A stretch of 9,933 bases of DNA, taken from positions 1 through 9,933 of the forward strand of contig JAISVD010000035.1 in NCBI GenBank assembly GCA_031271875.1, read 5' to 3'. This document shows, in pieces, positions 1 through 6,017 of this stretch. How positions within the stretch are numbered: position 1 is the first letter of the stretch; each line of letters starts with the position of its first letter. A program made the position numbers and the translations under genes. Origin of the DNA: Spirochaetaceae bacterium. Its GTDB lineage: Bacteria; Spirochaetota; Spirochaetia; Treponematales; Treponemataceae. The notes beneath the pieces were generated by a model. That model was not told the DNA's origin and ran no database searches. It saw only the letters and a program-made list of their open reading frames with translations.

Positions 1-524
1 TAAAGGAAACATATAACCACTGGTGTGAAATAAGGGAATCTGGCGCACAGGGGCCTGACGGAACGAGTAAGACTTTTTGGCGAAGGATGCGTATATGGAC
101 ATATGTCATTGACGAAATAATAAATGGGAACAAACCGGATTTTCATAAAGCACTGGAAGTAAAGGAAGAACCTAATGATAGTATTGCATATATAAATATA
201 AAAAAATTGGCTGAAAAGTCTGAATATAATGGCGAAGCATATAGCACTGATGCTGATATTTCAAATTATGCAATTTCTGACAAACATTTTTTATTAAGAC
301 AGATAAAATTGATTTCGCCCCAAATAATAATTTGTTCTGGAACATTTAAATTTTGTGATAAAATATTTAGCAATATTAAAAAAATAAGTGAACGGTTATA
401 TAAAACAAATGAGTTGTATTTAATTGATTTTTTTCATCTAAGTAATCGCAATAGTTATGAAAAAGAATTTAATGAATTAAAAAATATTATAAAAAATTAT
501 TGTAAATATAATAATATAAAATAG
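1..524 (+). CDS. Partial gene, UDG-superfamily-like protein (C-terminal part)
   Basis: The first ATG is at 87, but the same frame is open back to base 3 with a sensible sequence (ending Thr-Phe-Trp-Arg-Arg just before the ATG), so this is probably the C-terminal ~170 residues of a gene that begins left of the window. Numbering from the ATG at 87, visible features are a hydrophobic strand 'AYINIKK' (33-39), a strand ending in 'IIICSGT' (79-85), and 'FFHLSN' (116-121) near the end. The order strand / IIxxGT strand / H-x-S motif resembles the C-terminal half of uracil-DNA-glycosylase-fold proteins, where a His-Pro-Ser-type motif contributes to the active site; here Pro is Leu. The N-terminal catalytic motif would lie outside the window, so activity cannot be judged. 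The gene is very AT-rich (AAA, ATA, AAT codons) from about base 90 on, unlike the GC-rich genes further right, which suggests acquisition by transfer. The coding call is fairly sure; the family assignment is tentative. Confidence 0.6.
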   Translation, partial: KETYNHWCEIRESGAQGPDGTSKTFWRRMRIWTYVIDEIINGNKPDFHKALEVKEEPNDSIAYINIKKLAEKSEYNGEAYSTDADISNYAISDKHFLLRQIKLISPQIIICSGTFKFCDKIFSNIKKISERLYKTNELYLIDFFHLSNRNSYEKEFNELKNIIKNYCKYNNIK

Positions 525-533
525 GGAATAAAT

Positions 534-581
534 ATGAATAATGAAGATTTTTTATTGTGGAAGAAGAACATTGAACATTGA
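534..581 (+). other. Tiny ORF, possible remnant of a downstream gene
   Basis: Ten bases after the stop of the upstream gene there is an ATG preceded by AGGGAA at a plausible ribosome-binding distance. It encodes 15 residues (starting MNNEDFLLWKK) before a TGA. Read past the TGA, the frame stays open for 10 more codons to a TAA at 621-623. Composition is AT-rich like the upstream gene. It may be the 5' end of a decayed gene or chance; no family is recognisable. Confidence 0.2.
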
Positions 582-607
582 ATAACATCCAATGAAAATA
601 TTTACTT

Positions 608-632
608 CGCCTAAAGCTGAAATGCTGAGGCG
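608..632. other. Weak bulged hairpin upstream of the MmcQ/YjbR gene
   Basis: CGCCT at 608-612 pairs with AGGCG at 628-632, and AGC at 615-617 with GCT at 624-626, giving a bulged stem. No T-tract follows, so it is not a convincing terminator. It lies about 10 bases before the ribosome-binding site of the next gene and at the change from AT-rich to GC-richer DNA. Confidence 0.25.
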
Positions 633-653
633 TTCAAAAATTGGAGAAGTAAT

Positions 654-998
654 ATGGATTCATCCATGGGAACACTCCGGCAGGTCATTGATTTCTGCCT
701 GACCCTGCCGGAGGTGTATGAAGATTATCCCTTTGGCGAGGGAACAGCGCTCATGCGTCATACAACAACCCGGAGGGGTTTTGCCCTGATAATGCTGGTA
801 CGGGGAGAACCGTGCGTCAACCTCAAATGCGATCCGGAGAAGGCCGCGTTTCTCCGGGGACTGTACACGGGGGTGATCCCCGGATATCACATGAACAAGC
901 GGCACTGGAATACGATACGCCTTGGCAGCGATGTGGGCGATGAAGAACTGAAAGATATGATACTGCATAGTTATGATGTAACAAAAAAGAAAAACTGA
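654..998 (+). CDS. MmcQ/YjbR family protein
   Basis: This encodes 114 residues, the full usual length of the MmcQ/YjbR family (PF04237, CyaY-like fold, often annotated as DNA-binding though the biochemical role is not settled). Family hallmarks are all present: an N-terminal helix with 'FCLTLPEVYEDYPFG' (14-28), the strand 'FALIMLV' (43-49) followed by 'VNLKCDPEKAAFLR' (55-68), the signature 'MNKRHWNTIRL' (80-90), and the ending 'DEELKDMILHSYDVTKKK'. The ATG at 654 is preceded by GGAGAA at 643-648 with a 5-base spacer, which decides this start over the ATG at 666. It is a likely cytoplasmic single-domain protein. It stands alone between an AT-rich gene upstream and a shared terminator downstream, so its context gives no hint of a partner. 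Confidence 0.92.
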   Translation: MDSSMGTLRQVIDFCLTLPEVYEDYPFGEGTALMRHTTTRRGFALIMLVRGEPCVNLKCDPEKAAFLRGLYTGVIPGYHMNKRHWNTIRLGSDVGDEELKDMILHSYDVTKKKN

Positions 999-1090
999 AA
1001 ACAATAGAAATGACAAACCCGATAAACAGTTACCGCCGCATATAATAACGTGTTCAGGCTCTCTGTTTCCATCACCTCCGGGGCGGATAC

Positions 1091-1125
1091 AAAAACGCCG
1101 TCCTGTACCATCGGACGGCGTTTTT
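1091..1125. terminator. Bidirectional rho-independent terminator
   Basis: A perfect 13-bp inverted repeat (arms 1091-1103 and 1113-1125, 9-base loop) has a GC core CGCCGTCC flanked by A5 on the left and T5 on the right, so either strand's transcript yields a GC stem followed by U's. It sits between two convergent genes, 93 bases after the MmcQ/YjbR stop and 17 bases beyond the stop of the solute-binding protein gene, and fits termination of both. Confidence 0.9.
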
Positions 1126-1141
1126 ACCGGAAATAACCGGA

Positions 1142-2497
1142 TCAGGGGTTAAGAGCGCGCCAGTTATCAAACGCCTGCTGAACAGTATCTGCAATCTGTT
1201 CAGGAGTCTTTGAACCTATTCCGAGCTCCTGAAGTCCGTCATTCAAGGGTGTAAAGACATCACTGTGGAACACACCATCAATGACCGCCGTTGAAGTTTC
1301 ATACTTACTTCCGAGATCGACGATAGCCTTCTGCATCGGTTCGAGGGCCAGGGAAGCAATGTCGATATCGATCCGGGAAGGTGTCGCGACACCGCCGTTT
1401 GCTACCCGAAGGGTCTCGACCTCATTGCTTACAAGCCATTTAACGAGCTTCCATGCCGCTTCCTCTCTGACAGATCCGGCAGGAATCGCGGCGCTCATAC
1501 CGAACCCTGTACCGAGGATACCGGAGGTTGAGCCATTGAGCTTTGCCCCTTCAATATCGGGGAATATGGATATTTCGATGAATTCAGCCTGCTTTGCCGG
1601 ATCGATGAGCGCCTGTTTGGTGGTCTTGTCGGTGATGAACGCGCCCACCCGCCAGTCGCCGTCAATAAGGTACGCGCCTTTATTGGAGGCGAAGGCTCCA
1701 AGAACATCGCCGTAGTTCGTCCCGAGGGTTGCCTTCCCAAGTACCCCGTCATCATACATTGTTTTGATAAATTTGAGAGCGTTAACAAAATCCGGATCGG
1801 TAAACTTTGCCTCACCGGAGAGTATCTTCTGCTCCCAGCCTTCACCGCCGAAGCGTCCCGCTACAAGGGAGAAGAGGCATGACTGCATGACCCAGGATTC
1901 AGCGTTGGCCATGATAACCGTATCATATCCCTTTGCCTTGAGAACAGGAACCTGCGCCTTGAGGTCGGAGTATGTTTTTGCCGGTGTAAGTCCGCAGTCT
2001 CTGAGGACCTCATTGTTTATGTAAAAGGCGTGGGTGGATGTCAGAGCAATCGGAAGGATCGCCACAAATCCGCCGCCCTGCGCGGAAGGATCAATCGCCG
2101 CCGGGGCAAAAACCTTGTCAAGACCGTCTCTCCTGATAAGAGGCGTAAGATCTTTCAGAAGTTTCTTTGTATGAAGGGTCGTGGAACGTCCTGAGGGCCA
2201 TGCGTACAAAACATCGGGGAGCTGTCCAGCGGCCGCATAGGCTTCCGTTTTCTGATGGAAAGGCTCATTGTACAGGTCTTCCCGGATTATGGTGATATCC
2301 GGATTATCCGTTTCAAAGCGCCCCCAGATAAGCGAGAGGTCATCCGAGCTGTTGGCGTGGGTCAGGTCAAGATAGTTCAGGGCACGGAGCGTTACCTTTC
2401 CCTTGTCCTCAACAGGTTCGTTCTTTTTACAAGCCCCCAACCCGAGTACTGCAAGCACCATGACAACTGCCATGGCCGCATACAGAATTTTTTTCAT
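1142..2497 (-). CDS. ABC transporter extracellular solute-binding lipoprotein (family 1, sugar type)
   Basis: The 451-residue product has a typical bacterial lipoprotein signal: Lys-Lys start, a hydrophobic stretch from residue 4 to 20, and lipobox LGAC with the lipidated cysteine at 23, followed by a charged mature N-terminus (KKNEPVED). The rest matches family 1 solute-binding proteins (SBP_bac_1/8): an early 'FETDNPDITI' region, 'LPDVLYAWPSG' near residue 95, 'AFYINNEVLRDCGL' near 160, 'MYDDGVLG' near 245 and 'YLIDGDWRVGAF' near 275, and a C-terminal helical lobe with 'AWKLVKWLVS'. It would capture a carbohydrate-type ligand at the membrane surface. An in-frame TTG at 2527 lacks a ribosome site; ATG 2497 has AGGAGG at 2504-2509 with a 6-base spacer and was chosen (ATG 2503 directly abuts AGGAGG). 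No permease or ATPase gene is adjacent, so it must work with a transporter encoded elsewhere. The ligand cannot be told from sequence. Confidence 0.93.
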   Translation of the reverse strand: MKKILYAAMAVVMVLAVLGLGACKKNEPVEDKGKVTLRALNYLDLTHANSSDDLSLIWGRFETDNPDITIIREDLYNEPFHQKTEAYAAAGQLPDVLYAWPSGRSTTLHTKKLLKDLTPLIRRDGLDKVFAPAAIDPSAQGGGFVAILPIALTSTHAFYINNEVLRDCGLTPAKTYSDLKAQVPVLKAKGYDTVIMANAESWVMQSCLFSLVAGRFGGEGWEQKILSGEAKFTDPDFVNALKFIKTMYDDGVLGKATLGTNYGDVLGAFASNKGAYLIDGDWRVGAFITDKTTKQALIDPAKQAEFIEISIFPDIEGAKLNGSTSGILGTGFGMSAAIPAGSVREEAAWKLVKWLVSNEVETLRVANGGVATPSRIDIDIASLALEPMQKAIVDLGSKYETSTAVIDGVFHSDVFTPLNDGLQELGIGSKTPEQIADTVQQAFDNWRALNP

Positions 2498-2503
2498 GTT
2501 CAT

Positions 2504-2509
2504 CCTCCT
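2504..2509 (-). promoter_or_regulatory. Ribosome-binding site of the solute-binding protein gene
   Basis: On the - strand this reads AGGAGG, a full anti-Shine-Dalgarno match. It is 6 bases from ATG 2497 and 0 bases from ATG 2503, so it fixes the start at 2497. Confidence 0.85.
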
Positions 2510-2526
2510 GAAGTAGCATATGTTCA

Positions 2527-2555
2527 AAGAAATAATAGGTCATATATTATTTCTT
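2527..2555. promoter_or_regulatory. 10-bp perfect inverted repeat upstream of the solute-binding protein gene
   Basis: Arms AAGAAATAAT (2527-2536) and ATTATTTCTT (2546-2555) are exactly complementary around a 9-base centre. It lies 29-58 bases upstream of the start codon of the solute-binding protein gene. It is AT-rich, has no terminator tract in the sense of the - strand gene, and could be an operator for a dimeric regulator or a weak hairpin in the 5' leader. Which of these it is cannot be decided from sequence. Confidence 0.45.
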
Positions 2556-2751
2556 AAAAAACATCTTACACTGCTGTATCAACCGAAAGGAAAACGAATT
2601 TGTCCAACCGTTGTATTTACCCAGTATTCCATTAAAATGTCCCTCTGTCAATGAATTGTATATCTCTTGAGCCGAAAAAGGGGGAGCGGAATTTTTTCTG
2701 TTCCCGATGGCTAGCCCCTGAATTCCGTAACTCTTGCCCGATATATCTGGT

Positions 2752-4458
2752 ATGGAACCATATGAACTCAAAACCCCGGACGATCCGGTCGCGGAAACTG
2801 CGCTGCGTATGTTCGGTATACCCTACCTGTATCCCTGGCAGCGGCTGGTGATCGCGAATATACTGGACGCCGCAGAGGAACAGGCGCGGGATTCTCCGGA
2901 GACCGATCTTCCCGGCAGAAGCCGTCAGATAGCGCTTCTTCCAACAGGGGCGGGAAAATCCCTCTGTTTTCTGATCCCCGCTCTCATGCTGAAGGGGCCT
3001 ACGCTTATCATATACCCCCTGCTCGCTCTCATGTCCGATCAGGAGCGCCGCATACGGGAGCGGGGAATTGAACCGGTGATATTCAGGGGCGGCCAGAGTC
3101 CCCAAGAGCGGGAACGGGGATTTGAAAAACTCGCAGGGGGAGCGCGGATCATTCTCGCAAACCCCGAAGTCCTGCAATCGGCAAAGATATGCGAAAGGCT
3201 CCGTTCCGCAGGGATTGCCCATCTCGCGGTCGATGAGGCGCACTGCGTGTGCGAGTGGGGCGATACATTCCGCCCCGCATACCTCTCTCTGGGAAAAATC
3301 ATCGAACGGCTGAATCCCGCTGTTGTTACCGCTTTTACCGCAACAGCATCGCCGCCGGTACTCGTTCGGGTCTCAGAGATACTTTTTGGCGGAGGCGCGC
3401 ATATCGTACAGGGTGAGTGCGACAGGCCGAATATCAGGTATTCGGTTACCTTTGCCTGTGCGAAGAAACAGGCCCTCGCGGCGGAACTGCTGCGGCGCCG
3501 GCGTCCGGCGCTGGTTTTCTGCCCAACCCGGCACGAGACGGAGAAAACGGCCCGGTTTATCCGGGATGTTCTCGAAGAACAGGAGGTCAGGTTTTACCAT
3601 GCGGGACTTGAACGGGACGAAAAGAACATAATCGAGCAGTGGTTCCACGGCAGTACCGGAGGAATACTTACCGCGACCTGCGCGTATGGAATGGGTGTGG
3701 ATAAAAAAAACATACGCACCGTTATCCATCTTGCGCCTCCGGCGACCGCCGAAGCCTATATACAGGAAGCCGGAAGGGGCGGCCGGGACGGAGAACCGGC
3801 GGAAGCGCTGCTGCTCTGGAGCCCGGAGGACAAATCCGCAGCAAAACAGTTTCCGCCGGGATCACGGGGGCGCGTTCTTGGGGACTTTGCGGAAAGCGGT
3901 ACATGCCGCAGGAGGGTACTTCTCGACGCACTGGGAGACAGCGGGGAAACCGCATGTTCGGGATGCGATATCTGCGATGGCAGCGCGGTACAAACAGCGG
4001 CGGATGCTGAGGCGGTCATGGAATTTATTAAACTGAACAGACGTACATACACGCCCAGGGAAGCGGCAGCCGTGATTGCGGAGATGATCAACAAGGCAAC
4101 GGATAATGGATCGGGAATAAAACGGTGGACCACACAGGCGGTAAATGAAATAATAACCGCCTTACTGACACAAAACAGGCTCCGCATACTGTCGGGATTC
4201 ATCTGGAATCGGAAACTTGATCTTCCGGGGGGCCGGAGCGAGGTTCCGCAGCAGGGGTCATTCGGGCGTATTTTCAGGCTCGCCGTCAGGGGAATCTTCG
4301 GAATCATCCGCGCTGTCCTCGGAGGGAGAGGGCTTTGCGGGTTTGGAACGGCGTTTCGGAACGGAAACAGGTTTGGGACGCTTGCGGTATCTTACAATAA
4401 AGAAGATAAAATTCAGATAGAGAATGACCGCAATGGCAGCGCCGATAACTTCTTTTGA
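2752..4458 (+). CDS. recQ: RecQ family ATP-dependent DNA helicase
   Basis: A superfamily 2 helicase of 568 residues from ATG 2752, acting in 3'-5' DNA unwinding for repair and recombination by family analogy. Motifs in order: Walker A LLPTGAGKS (62-70; RecQ usually PTGGGKS), DEAH box with the aromatic-rich RecQ loop 'VDEAHCVCEWGDTFRPAY' (160-177), TATAS (196-200), 'VFCPTR' (255-260), motif V 'GMGVDKKNIRTVIH' (313-326), motif VI 'QEAGRGGRDG' (338-347). Four zinc-ligand cysteines follow at 385, 402, 405 and 408. A partial winged-helix-like region (about 420-490) follows; no HRDC domain is seen. The frame starts with TTG 2734 after a stop at 2728; ATG 2752 is preferred but neither has a good ribosome site. 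The last ~66 residues, from about 503, are antisense to a - strand ORF (4258-4503) and are Gly/Arg/Phe-rich, unlike RecQ; this tail may be spurious read-through after loss of the original stop. Divergent from the solute-binding protein gene. Confidence 0.93.
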   Translation: MEPYELKTPDDPVAETALRMFGIPYLYPWQRLVIANILDAAEEQARDSPETDLPGRSRQIALLPTGAGKSLCFLIPALMLKGPTLIIYPLLALMSDQERRIRERGIEPVIFRGGQSPQERERGFEKLAGGARIILANPEVLQSAKICERLRSAGIAHLAVDEAHCVCEWGDTFRPAYLSLGKIIERLNPAVVTAFTATASPPVLVRVSEILFGGGAHIVQGECDRPNIRYSVTFACAKKQALAAELLRRRRPALVFCPTRHETEKTARFIRDVLEEQEVRFYHAGLERDEKNIIEQWFHGSTGGILTATCAYGMGVDKKNIRTVIHLAPPATAEAYIQEAGRGGRDGEPAEALLLWSPEDKSAAKQFPPGSRGRVLGDFAESGTCRRRVLLDALGDSGETACSGCDICDGSAVQTAADAEAVMEFIKLNRRTYTPREAAAVIAEMINKATDNGSGIKRWTTQAVNEIITALLTQNRLRILSGFIWNRKLDLPGGRSEVPQQGSFGRIFRLAVRGIFGIIRAVLGGRGLCGFGTAFRNGNRFGTLAVSYNKEDKIQIENDRNGSADNFF

Positions 4459-4503
4459 GTTCAATACATCTTTAATAAGCCGGAATAATACGTCCATTCC
4501 CAT
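4258..4503 (-). CDS. Small single-pass membrane protein with charged tail, overlapping recQ
   Basis: The 81-residue product has a coherent layout: a short amphipathic start, one strong transmembrane segment (about residues 19-38, 'VIGAAIAVILYLNFIFFIVR'), then a basic stretch 'RYRKRPKP...KRRSKPAKP' (38-58) and an acidic, Ser/Asp/Glu/Pro-rich end (59-81). This is the pattern of a membrane anchor with a cytoplasmic disordered tail, unlikely to arise by chance opposite a helicase frame. Two possible starts exist: ATG 4503 and ATG 4497; neither has a clear Shine-Dalgarno sequence, and a stop in frame at 4510-4512 rules out extension. All but the first ~15 residues are antisense to the 3' end of recQ. 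It lies 65 bases beyond the NUDIX gene in the same direction, so it could be the last gene of that unit. No family is recognised. Confidence 0.55.
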   Translation of the reverse strand: MGMDVLFRLIKDVLNSKEVIGAAIAVILYLNFIFFIVRYRKRPKPVSVPKRRSKPAKPSPSEDSADDSEDSPDGEPENTPE

Positions 4504-4568
4504 ATCATTTTATCGGTATAATTCCGGCGGGAATAAAGAGGATTTTCAGTCAGAGCCCTGATATCCCG

Positions 4569-5156
4569 TTACGGGACACGCCCCCGCAGCGGAAGCCCCT
4601 GACGGTAGCGGACTCTCCACTCCATCAGCGCTTTGCGGAGCGAATCAAAGGCAATGGGAGCGGCTTCGATCTCATCGGGGGTAATAAGTACAAACCCGGA
4701 AACCTCCTCTGCCGAAGGAACAAAGGACGACAGCATATCCTGCTCCGAAAACGGGAGCGGCCCACCGGATGCGGCCTGTATTGTACCGGTAAAATAGATA
4801 TCACAGGTCCGGTAGGTGATTCCCTTATATTCATAGGTGTTCGGAAATGTGCAGAGGAACGAGATTTCCTGAGGTTCTATCCCAATCTCCTCCCGGCACT
4901 CCCGGAGAACCGCATCTTCCGCCCGCTCACCGGGATCGATAAACCCGCCGGGAAGCGCAAGAAGCCCTCTCGCGGGATCCTTTTTCCGTACTACCGTCAG
5001 CAGTTTGCCGTTTATCTCCAGCACAACACCCACCGCCGCCGCAACATTGTGATACAGGTCAAATCCGCATTCGGGACATATCCAGTGCCGCTCATTCCGG
5101 TATTGCAGCGATCTCTGTCCGCACTGGGGACAGAAGGTGAATTCGGTGCGCTTCAT
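4569..5156 (-). CDS. NUDIX hydrolase with N-terminal zinc ribbon
   Basis: The 195-residue protein has a zinc ribbon formed by C9-x2-C12 and C27-x2-C30, then a NUDIX fold. The NUDIX box is complete: G71-x5-E77-x7-R85-E86-C-R-E89-E90-I-G92-I, which provides the metal ligands for hydrolysis of a nucleoside diphosphate linked to another group. The layout zinc ribbon plus NUDIX is like the C-terminal two-thirds of NADH pyrophosphatase (NudC), but the NudC signature SQPWPFPxS after the box is not seen, so NADH is not the safe call and the substrate remains open. ATG 5156 is preceded on the - strand by AAGGA (5166-5170) with a 9-base spacer. The gene is GC-rich while its upstream region (5157-5300) is AT-rich. 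A likely cytoplasmic housekeeping enzyme. Confidence 0.9.
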   Translation of the reverse strand: MKRTEFTFCPQCGQRSLQYRNERHWICPECGFDLYHNVAAAVGVVLEINGKLLTVVRKKDPARGLLALPGGFIDPGERAEDAVLRECREEIGIEPQEISFLCTFPNTYEYKGITYRTCDIYFTGTIQAASGGPLPFSEQDMLSSFVPSAEEVSGFVLITPDEIEAAPIAFDSLRKALMEWRVRYRQGLPLRGRVP

Positions 5157-5300
5157 ATAATACTATCCTTTTCATTTATATAATTTGTTAAAATTAATAT
5201 ACCTATATATTGAGAAGATATAGGTCATTATTTTCATTGGGTAACAAATTTCATATCCTTTTGCGCGCGATATAGAATAATTGGATTGGTGTATACTTTT
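5157..5300. other. AT-rich intergenic region with a small palindrome
   Basis: This stretch between the ClbS-like gene and the NUDIX gene is mostly A and T. ACCTATAT (5201-5208) and ATATAGGT (5218-5225) form an 8-bp perfect inverted repeat with a 9-base loop, about 50-70 bases upstream of the NUDIX start. It could be an operator or a weak terminator for the ClbS-like gene; no U-tract supports the latter. I see no convincing -35/-10 pair. Confidence 0.3.
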
Positions 5301-5783
5301 TTATACAACAATATGGATAGTAGGCCGTATAACCATCCGGCGGGAGCGTTGACCGTCCGTATCGTAATGACTTGCAGTTGCTGAAACACAGTAAGAACCC
5401 AATGTTCCTGTCCAAGTAAAACTTTTTTTGAACATCTTTTCTGCATCGACCAATGGCGTATTTTGATGTTTTTTCCAAAATGCAACATTCATTGCGGGAT
5501 ACGTTTTCCAATTATACGGTTCAGGCAAAAAAGGTTTTGCTTTGCCTTTACGATTGGCATTTATCCAATTCAACAATAATTGATGCCATTCATACAAATG
5601 ACACATTACATCGCTGGCCGTTTTGTCTCTATTATTGAGTTCGTTATTATTGTATGTTTTGGTTTTAATTTCATCGGGTAATTCTTCAATAAAATCCAAT
5701 AATTTATTGAAATTGATTTCTGCGAGTTCAAGTAAGTCCTGTTTAGTTTGCAGGTCTTGGCGTTTTATTCCTTCATCCTTCAT
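5301..5783 (-). CDS. ClbS/DfsB family four-helix-bundle protein with altered C-terminus
   Basis: The 160-residue product carries the marks of the ClbS/DfsB (DUF1706, PF08020) family, DinB-like four-helix proteins; ClbS itself protects against the genotoxin colibactin, but most members have no known role. Visible are the N-terminal 'TKQDLLELAEINFNKLLDFIEELP' helix (13-36), 'DVMCHLYEWHQLLLNWI' (58-74), 'FLPEPYNWKTYPAMNVAFWKKHQ' (85-107), and 'FTWTGTLGSYCVSATASHYD' (122-141). Family members normally continue SHYDW plus a Lys/Arg-rich helix; here residues 142-160 (TDGQRSRRMV...) do not match, so the 3' end looks replaced or shifted. The gene is AT-rich apart from that GC-rich end patch (about 5330-5365), pointing to transfer and later rearrangement. 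ATG 5783 has no good ribosome site. Function may be lost, or the protein may retain its fold with a new tail. Confidence 0.75.
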   Translation of the reverse strand: MKDEGIKRQDLQTKQDLLELAEINFNKLLDFIEELPDEIKTKTYNNNELNNRDKTASDVMCHLYEWHQLLLNWINANRKGKAKPFLPEPYNWKTYPAMNVAFWKKHQNTPLVDAEKMFKKSFTWTGTLGSYCVSATASHYDTDGQRSRRMVIRPTIHIVV

Positions 5784-5857
5784 ACAAAATCAATATTGTC
5801 ATACATTCCCTCTCAAATAGCATCCCCAAAGTTGACTTATTATAACCTTTTAGAAAT

Positions 5858-5885
5858 ACTCTATCACAAATTGCCGTATTGTCAA
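5858..5885 (-). promoter_or_regulatory. Sigma70-like promoter for the ClbS-like gene
   Basis: On the - strand a perfect -35 TTGACA (5880-5885) is followed after 16 bases by TAGAGT (5858-5863, 4 of 6 matches to TATAAT). A better -10, TATAAT, lies at 5839-5844 on the same strand but without a good -35. Either would start a transcript about 50-75 bases ahead of ATG 5783. Confidence 0.5.
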
Positions 5886-5905
5886 GGCGATAGAATTATA
5901 TCAAT

Positions 5906-5923
5906 ATACCTACCGGTCAGTAT
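5906..5923. promoter_or_regulatory. Palindrome resembling a TetR-family operator
   Basis: The 18-bp sequence ATACCTACCGGTCAGTAT is a near palindrome centred on ACCGGT; 7 of 9 base pairs match (mismatches at 5910/5919 and 5911/5918). Its form, TAC-N2-ACCGGT-N2-GTA, resembles operators of TetR-type regulators. It lies about 20 bases upstream of the -35 box of the ClbS-like gene, and TATAAT sequences flank it on both strands (5895-5900 on -, 5941-5946 on +). No TetR-like gene is in the window. Confidence 0.4.
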
Positions 5924-5951
5924 AAAAGATGATATAAGTATATAATAAGTG

Positions 5952-6000
5952 AAAGGAGAACACTGATGTTATGCTCAGGGATACATCAGCGTTCTCCTTT
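5952..6000 (-). terminator. Terminator hairpin after the ECF transporter gene
   Basis: Two 18-base arms (5952-5969 and 5983-6000) pair around a 13-base loop with one exception at 5962/5990. That position is an A-C mismatch in the + strand RNA but a G-U pair in the - strand RNA, so the hairpin is complete only when read in the direction of the ECF gene, which stops 18 bases before it. The following tract on the - strand is T-containing (TTTCACTTATTA) but not a clean run. Confidence 0.7.
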
Positions 6001-6017
6001 TCCCGTCAATCGAGATC

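Noticed and set aside
660..1016. 118-codon - strand ORF opposite the MmcQ/YjbR gene
   Set aside because: The + strand frame carries the full family signature and a good ribosome site; this is its shadow.
2632..3243. 203-codon - strand ORF opposite recQ
   Set aside because: It is antisense to the Walker A and DEAH regions of RecQ, low in recognisable features, and starts inside recQ without a ribosome site.
4564..4576. TCCCGT-A-ACGGGA-like hairpin at the stop of the NUDIX gene as a terminator
   Set aside because: The stem is only 5-6 bp with a minimal loop, includes the stop codon, and is not followed by a T-tract on the - strand.
5325..5370. GC-rich patch at the end of the ClbS-like gene considered as an integron attC site
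   Set aside because: No pair of RYYYAAC and GTTRRRY core sites could be found around it.
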